This document shows positions 58,633 to 64,000 of a DNA stretch of 64,000 nucleotides, piece after piece; the first letter of the stretch is position 1, and each line of letters begins with the position of its first letter. A program made the translations under genes and the position numbers. The notes beneath the pieces were generated by a model. That model saw nothing but the letters and a program-made list of their open reading frames with translations, did not search any database and was not told where the DNA came from. Origin of the DNA: Irpex lacteus. Taxonomy: Eukaryota > Basidiomycota > Agaricomycetes > Polyporales > Irpicaceae. The stretch spans positions 372,001 through 436,000 of the forward strand of contig MQVO02000014.1 in NCBI GenBank assembly GCA_001986395.2, in the 5' to 3' direction.

Positions 58633-59592
58633 GATAGATAATTAAGAGTACGCAATTAGGTGAGAAATAACGAGGCTGTGACTCAGGAAGAGTCACCGAC
58701 GGGTCCGGGGGAGATGGGGAAACATAGGCGTTATCAACAAAGTTACACATACGCCAGGCTCGTAGCATGCGGTCCTTATTTACACGTGTTTGGCCGACGC
58801 TCCCTCACCTATATCGGGCGCCGTCGTTCTCTACGATCTTCTCTTGTTTCCGCTCTGCGACCAGCCTCACTTCTTCAGAAATTGCGAACCAATGATGCTC
58901 TGCAAATTTACGAGGTCAGAAGCGTTTGTATCAATGTCATTGTCCGTTTTACGTGGCAACTGACCTTGCCCTGGGCGGCTCCGAGATAACCAAATGATCG
59001 TGCGCTATTGCATCAGCCTCCCAGAGCCATCCGACGTTCCTTGCTGCTCACTTGACGGGCCAATACTTGAGGCAGCCACAACTCCATCTCGAGTCACAAC
59101 TGGCCAATACACTTGACTGGACCGCGGAGCTGGCAGTCGAGGTCGCCAGTTCGACTAGGCCTAATCGAACGGTCAAGGATCTTCGCTTGCCTGGATCGGT
59201 CTGTGGTTGTCCGTCCGTATTGGCTATCAAGGAAGTCAGCCGTGTCAGCAGGTTAGATATTTACTCAACCAGCTATGTGTCTTATGCGACCATTACCGAG
59301 TACTTACTTGCACAGCACTACCGCCACGATCTCCATTCAGTCCGTGCTCGATAAACAACTTATCAGTAAAGTGGGCAGATTACATATATAGGTGTGAGAA
59401 AGTTTGCTGCGGATAGCCCTCGCTGCCAACACGTTGCATGCAAGAAACGGTGAACTTTGCATGCGTTAGACGTCAATGCGCCCAGAGGTTTGACTGCTAC
59501 GGTGACAATCATAACTCGGTCGTGCCGCTGAACGTGAGTGCGTTGATCTGCTATGTATACCGATAAGTTGATACTTTAGCTATAGCTCTACC
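58633..59592. other. Divergent intergenic region
   Basis: Promoters for the Ser-rich protein (minus) and BTB gene 4 (plus) are expected here. Short frames have no family features. Nothing else is recognised. Confidence 0.4.
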
Positions 59593-60799
59593 ATGACGGA
59601 CACGGAAGAAAGTACCAGCATCGTGTCTTTGAAGCGGCCGCGCGAAGCAGAAGATGATAGCTTTTCTACGAACCAGTCGCTCTCCGAGGGTCCGCCGTCG
59701 TTCAAGTTCAAGAACGAGGAACCAACGTGTACAACTCCGCCGTTTTCAAACCTGAAGGAGAGCCCCGATTACTTCTTTGAGGACGGAAACGTCAATCTTC
59801 TCACTTCCGACGACATCCATTTCTGTGTACACCGAGGCGTTTTATCTATGCACTCCTCCCGGTTCCGAGAACTATTTGCTACTTCACTACGCGGCAACGA
59901 GGTGTCTCTGAACGGATTGCCTACTTACAATATTGAGGAAGGTGCACTTGAGCTAAGATGGTTGCTAGAGATTATGTATACAGGTGTCGATAGGTGCGCT
60001 TTCCCTTCATTGTCTGAACATTCCTCGCAAAAGGAAACTAAACGTGTATACATTGTATAGTGGTGTTGTAAAGATGCGCAACGAACTGTCGGTTGAGCAG
60101 CTTGCGGCCATGTTCAGGGCTGGCCATAAATACAACGTCCAGCACCTGCGAAACGCTGCACAACGCCGCTTACTTATTCTGTTTCCCATTGCATCCCTCC
60201 AGCAGTGGAAACCATTCGACGAATGCGCACGACTTGCGAAAATCGTTACCGACGCGAACTCGGATCTTAGGAGATTGGAAGAACTATCCGTCATCCTAAC
60301 TCTCATACGTGACTTTCCGGAGTTCAAGAACCTTAAACCTCTGGTCCTGTACGCTTGTTGCCAAATCCCTACCGAGGTGCTCGTAGCCCAGGACTTGGCT
60401 GTTGCACCGCGAAATCAGTGCAGTATCACACAAGAAGATAAACGCACATGCATTTGGGCGATTCGACACCTTGCCGCACGAAAGCTCGAAGTTCTCAGTG
60501 CTGTTGCGTCTTCCCATGGCACTACAGATGTTCGCACAGGTTGCTATGACGTACGTCGTTGCGACAAAACATTGCTTCTGTTTCTGCAGAATGTTATGAA
60601 AGAGGCATCTGCGTCTCGCCCTTCGCCTCTGCAAGATATCATTCCTTGGTGCAAGCAACGGGCGGATCGGAAGCCCGTATGTGCGCATTGCCAGCTGGCG
60701 ATCAGCAAAGACATTGATCGTCTGCGTCTCGAAGTTTGGAACGATCTAGGAACGATTTTCGATGTGCCCTCATGGCAGTCCAAAGGTCAGGCTGCTTAG
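59593..60799 (+). CDS. BTB/POZ domain protein 4
   Basis: Two exons: 59593-59993 and 60061-60799, giving 379 aa. BTB core: YFFEDGNVNLLTSDDIHFCV, then GVLSMHSSRFRELFAT and RWLLEIMYTG, with the intron directly after it as in all family members. The second exon has MRNELSVEQLAAMFRAGHKY, VLYACCQ, and the C-terminal Cys module TGCYDVRRC, IPWCKQRADRKPVCAHCQLA, WNDLGTIFDVPSW. The first Trp partner between WC and CxxC is replaced (ADRKPVC where others have W three residues before the Cys). It is nearest to BTB protein 3 and appears intact. Confidence 0.88.
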
Positions 60800-61203
60800 T
60801 AGAAGATATCGATGACAGAAAGCTACTTGACCATTATTGTAGATTAACTAACGAACGAGACTTTCATGTATGTACGCCACGTGTCATATCATGGTCCTAC
60901 TATTCGCCTATTTCCTGGAAATACCACTGCATACGTGTTATGTGTAAATCGTAAGCAGTTGAGGTTTGTCAACTCGCGATCGAACTCCCCCAGGTTCGAT
61001 TTTAGAGCGTAGAGCGTGGGAAAGGTAAATTTAGGAGCAGCTTTCTCCAGTGTACGCGCGTAGTACACACACTGCTGGTTCGTTTTCAACCACGACGGAG
61101 TTCGCACTCAGGCTGTCAGTTTGTTTCGAATAATTTATTCTTATTATTCATGTGAGGAGCCATTCAATCCTCGAAATCTAATACTGATGTATCAAGTGAT
61201 TAG
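60800..61203. other. Short intergenic region between BTB genes 4 and 5
   Basis: 404 bases; 3' flank of BTB gene 4 and promoter of BTB gene 5. No gene seen. Confidence 0.4.
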
Positions 61204-62419
61204 ATGTGGTCCTTCAACCTCCCAGTGTTTTGGGCGTCGAGTCACCTTGCTTTCCAGTCCGACACTCAAGTCGAGAATGCCGCACCGGAGCTCGAAGCGT
61301 GCTCAGAACAAGTCGGACGTGCTGCAAAGCGCAAAAGGACTACCGAGGATCAATACACACGGGTTGGCGGTTCCCCGAAGCAGCACAGTGCCTCACAGAT
61401 CAAGCACGACACACAGTACTATTTTGAGGACGGGAACATCATTCTTATAGCTGAAGACAGGGCCTTTCGTGTTCACAAGGGGGTCTTGTCAATGCATTCT
61501 AGTGTTTTCAAAGACCTGCTTAGCCTGCCGCAACCATCCGACGCAGACACGATGGACGGCTGTCCTGTCGTGCGTTTGGAGGATTTTGCACGCCATGTTC
61601 ACCTGCTGCTCGAAGCGATGTACAAAGGTGCATATACGTGAGTGCCTTTAGTACTCTGATAGCTGCATTTGGAATCACTCAATAAGTTTCAGCGCTCTCG
61701 TCCACTACGATTCTCCTGGAAGTGAAGGAATGTCTATGACAACTCTCCATGATCTCTCCTGGATTGGGGACAAATATGCCATGGAGCCTCTACTGGATCA
61801 CGTATACCATAAGCTGGAATTGATATTCCCGGTCGACTGCCTAGCTGATTTGCTTTCACTCCACGAAGGCATGCAGGAAGCCAATGTCATCCCTAATGGC
61901 TCTGAGCGTGCAGACCTTCTCTATTCTATCCATATGATACGCATGTGGCACCCTAGGGCCGTTAATATGCTACCTGTGATATTCTATTTCTACTGCCAGC
62001 TCCCGCTGCAGGAGATTTGTTTGCCGGATACCACGGAGCCCCTTCGACTTGATCCTGAAGACGTGGAGAGGTGTCTACAGGCGATTCCCCGACTCTTCAA
62101 GCGCAAAATCGGGCTTTACAGCACATTCGCTGTATTTCTAAGCGGCCGGGTCCCCCGGATTTGTACAAACGAAGATAAAGACATTTGTAACCGTGTACTG
62201 GCTCTGCTTTCAAATGATGTGATGAGTAGGGACCATATAGCCAAGCTGCCCGACGCTTTGGAAGATCTCGAGAAGTGGTGTTTCCTAAGGCCGGAGTGGA
62301 GCCAGTTGTGTGCATGCTGTTCGCAGGAAGTTACGCACATCATCTGGCGGCACCGGGTAGACACTTGGGAAATGCTGGGGGAGGTATTCGACATACCTGA
62401 ATGGGAGGACGAATCTTAG
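61204..62419 (+). CDS. BTB/POZ domain protein 5
   Basis: Two exons: 61204-61637 and 61693-62419, giving 386 aa. N-terminus MWSFNLPVFWASSH, then a basic AAKRKRTTED; BTB core YYFEDGNIILIAEDRAFRVH, GVLSMHSSVFKDLLSL, VVRLEDFARHVHLLLEAMYK. The second exon reads MTTLHDLSWIGDKYAMEPLL and has the Cys module RICTNEDKDIC, EKWCFLRPEWSQLCACCSQE, and WEMLGEVFDIPEW. It shares start and core with the pseudogene at 36 kb, so that pseudogene is a dead copy of this type. The window's retrotransposon begins within about 100 bases of its stop codon (62417-62419), so its 3' end may have been changed by the insertion. Confidence 0.88.
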
Positions 62420-62671
62420 AGTCGGTGAGCTGCTTTTATGTTTCATCATGCCCTTGAACATAATTTCTAACTGAGGAAATGCAGGCTTATCGTGGACGTT
62501 GAACGTGTTGTAATTCGATTTCTCGACGTTCATCGGGCATGGACATTATTATTTCGTTTCGCGCGTGAGCGCTTCCTTTCTTATTCAGGCAATCGCCTTT
62601 GTGGCGTTCCTATACAGTTTTGCTTACCTAAGCGCGTCGCACATCGAGCGCCGCGCGTCGTGTCGACGACC

Positions 62672-62703
62672 TCAGTTCTCTCGCTATCGTTCGAGGTTCT
62701 GAG
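62672..62703 (+). repeat. Direct repeat 1, first copy (32 bp)
   Basis: TCAGTTCTCTCGCTATCGTT... occurs here and again, identically, at 62807-62838, inside the supposed LTR. Confidence 0.85.
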
Positions 62704-62758
62704 GTACGCCGTTTTATACTCTTTCATGCTTGTATACAATAGGACTCATGTAACGTAG

Positions 62759-62891
62759 TTTAGCTTCGCTTTCCGCGTACTTTACAGGTCCGTATACGTC
62801 AATTTATCAGTTCTCTCGCTATCGTTCGAGGTTCTGAGTTTAGCTTCGCTTTCCGCGTACTTTACAGCTTCGCTTTCCGCGTACTTTACAG
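62759..62891 (+). repeat. Direct repeat 2, three copies of a 24-29 bp unit
   Basis: TTTAGCTTCGCTTTCCGCGT... ending ACTTTACAG stands at 62759-62787 and 62839-62867. A shorter copy starting CTTCGC follows at once at 62868-62891. Units are identical where they overlap. Such iterated blocks are often enhancer elements in the U3 part of LTRs. Confidence 0.85.
62807..62838 (+). repeat. Direct repeat 1, second copy (32 bp)
   Basis: Identical to 62672-62703. It is directly followed by the second copy of the TTTAGCTTCGC repeat. Confidence 0.85.
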
Positions 62892-62917
62892 ACGGTGCCG
62901 CTCGTAACCCCACAAAA

Positions 62918-62940
62918 GGTTATGAGCCCCGCGCTCTAAT
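62918..62940 (+). other. Probable primer-binding site (Met-tRNA anticodon arm)
   Basis: GGTTATGAGCCCCGCGCTCT is complementary to a tRNA stretch ...GGGCTCATAACC, the anticodon arm of a CAU (Met) tRNA. Drosophila copia is primed in the same way, by a half-molecule of initiator Met-tRNA (GGTTATGGGCCC). It directly follows the supposed LTR end. Confidence 0.65.
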
Positions 62941-62997
62941 CACTACCGGCTTCCGTTCTAATCAAGTACCTGAAACCCACCTCGTTCTATTCCCGCT

Positions 62998-64000
62998 ATG
63001 ACGACCATCTACCCGGCTCGCAACCAGGGCGCCCCATCCAACCGTCTTCTCGACATCCCAGCATTAGAGGACGACGGTTCGAACTTCCAGACGTGGAAAG
63101 CGCGCATCACCATGGTTCTCGAGCTCCGCGGTCTCATGGACCATGTCACTGGGACTGCCACGCCTTCTGACCCAAACGACGCTATCGCTGTTGCAGAACA
63201 CGTGCGCCTCGGGAAAGAAGCTCGCGCGCAGATCTTGCTCACGCTCAGGGACGAGCCGCTCAACGGTGTTCTCCACTGCATCACTGCCAAGGAGGCCTGG
63301 GAGAAGCTGCACGTACGGTACGAGGGCACAGGTAAGCAGACTATTGTTCTGCTCCTCACCGACCTCTTCCGCGGCACGTTTTCGGACGACTCCCCTCTCG
63401 AGCCACAGCTCAACGCCATGCGCCAGAAGAGCTACATCCTCTCCTCCCTCGGTCAACCTCTCGACGACGCCGTCATCGCCTCCGCCATGATCATGTCTCT
63501 CCCCGCTTCCTATTCCGTCCTCTCCACCATCCTCATGTCGTCCACCGACAAACCTTCCACCGAAGCCGTCATCAGCGCTATCCTCATGGAGGAGAAAATG
63601 CGCCGCGATCCTTCTCAGGTCGCTCTCGTCGCTCGGTCCGGCAAAGGCAAGGGGAATCCGAAGGACAAGAAGAAGAAGGAGAAGCTCGACGTGCGGTGCT
63701 TGTACTGCAAGAAGCTCGGGCATGTCACCAACGATTGCAGGAAGATGAAGGCTGACCAGGAGAAGGCAAAGAAGGCTAAGACGAAGGAAGGCGAGCACGC
63801 AAAGGTCGCCGCTGCCGACGCTGACGCCTCCGATGACGACCACCCGTTCCGTATCTTCATGGCTAGCGGTGGCTCTCATCTCGACATCTCTTCCAAGTGG
63901 ATCGTCGACTCTGGTGCCTCCATCCATATGACCTCGCAGCGACGCTGGTTTGCTAACTACCAGCCTCTCGCCACCCCCATCCAAGTCTGGCTAGGCGATG
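62998..64000 (+). CDS. Copia-type gag-pol polyprotein, N-terminal part
   Basis: Open from ATG 62998 (MTTIYPARNQGAP) to the window's end without stop (334 codons). The gag region is UBN2/DUF4219-like (LEDDGSNFQTWKARITMVLE, KEAWEKLHVRYEG, SLPASYSVL). The CCHC zinc knuckle CLYCKKLGHVTNDC lies at about residue 235. A Lys-rich linker and the aspartic protease site WIVDSGASIHM (about residue 302) follow, with the order seen in copia elements. Integrase, reverse transcriptase and RNase H would follow outside the window. The codon use is very regular and there is no break, so the element may be young. A long frame on the opposite strand is a shadow of it. Confidence 0.9.
   Translation, partial: MTTIYPARNQGAPSNRLLDIPALEDDGSNFQTWKARITMVLELRGLMDHVTGTATPSDPNDAIAVAEHVRLGKEARAQILLTLRDEPLNGVLHCITAKEAWEKLHVRYEGTGKQTIVLLLTDLFRGTFSDDSPLEPQLNAMRQKSYILSSLGQPLDDAVIASAMIMSLPASYSVLSTILMSSTDKPSTEAVISAILMEEKMRRDPSQVALVARSGKGKGNPKDKKKKEKLDVRCLYCKKLGHVTNDCRKMKADQEKAKKAKTKEGEHAKVAAADADASDDDHPFRIFMASGGSHLDISSKWIVDSGASIHMTSQRRWFANYQPLATPIQVWLGD

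Larger units (their letters stand above)
62506..64000 (+). mobile_element. Ty1/copia LTR retrotransposon, 5' part
   Basis: A candidate 5' LTR runs from TGTTG at 62506 to CACA near 62914. It is followed by a probable primer-binding site and a gag-pol frame that leaves the window. With only the left end visible, the LTR edges and target duplication cannot be confirmed by comparing two LTRs. The gag order (zinc knuckle, then WIVDSGAS protease) places it in Ty1/copia. Confidence 0.75.

Noticed and set aside
62918..62940. tRNA-like sequence read on the minus strand
   Set aside because: Only the anticodon arm and part of the D arm match a Met tRNA. There is no T arm or acceptor stem, and the place fits a retrotransposon primer site.
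63064..63984. 306-codon minus-strand open frame
   Set aside because: It is the shadow of the copia gag frame on the plus strand, which has a zinc knuckle and a protease site. The minus frame has only low-complexity Leu/Val/Gly stretches.

Overview
The window looks like nuclear DNA from a basidiomycete fungus, most likely a mushroom-forming Agaricomycete. Genes are densely packed and cut by many short introns (about 45-75 bp, GT...AG). Several families are typical of that group: a 7-TM family with a GGHxGxPI motif, F-box proteins with the LPPExLSRIF signature, and two-exon BTB proteins with a Cys-rich C-terminus. There are no bacterial operons, rRNA genes or CRISPR arrays. All exon models were read by eye from splice sites and reading frame; no alignment was run.

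Region 1 (1-30 kb) is mostly housekeeping. It holds a three-RRM Nam8/Ngr1/Csx1-type RNA-binding protein, an MFS sugar transporter, a tandem pair of 7-TM proteins, the ARPC4 subunit of the Arp2/3 complex, a coiled-coil/proline-rich protein, an Air1/Air2-type five-zinc-knuckle protein, acetyl-CoA synthetase, an F-box protein, a CAF16-type ABC ATPase, and an Opy2-type membrane anchor of the osmostress (HOG) pathway.

Region 2 (31-38 kb) has three BTB genes and one BTB pseudogene in a row on the minus strand, followed by a stomatin-like SPFH protein. Two more BTB genes lie at 59.6-62.4 kb on the plus strand.

Region 3 (40-55.4 kb) is a run of tandem duplicates, all on the minus strand: two atypical short-chain dehydrogenases, two zinc-less MDR/enoyl-reductase-like oxidoreductases and two MFS transporters. 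A plus-strand, probably mitochondrial, methionine aminopeptidase sits in the middle. Two oxidoreductase types plus a transporter, each duplicated in place, suggest a small metabolic or detoxification locus, but no core synthase is visible.

Region 4 (56.8-64 kb) has a Ser-rich protein with a conserved Trp-rich tail, the two extra BTB genes, and the 5' end of a Ty1/copia retrotransposon that runs off the window. Its primer-binding site appears to match a Met-tRNA anticodon arm.

Best leads for something new: the BTB family, whose C-terminal half carries a conserved Cys/Trp pattern that looks like an undescribed zinc module; the acetyl-CoA synthetase with Phe replacing the usual acyl-pocket Trp; the SDR pair lacking a YxxxK motif; and the recent tandem duplications with gene decay, intron difference and a possible start-codon loss.
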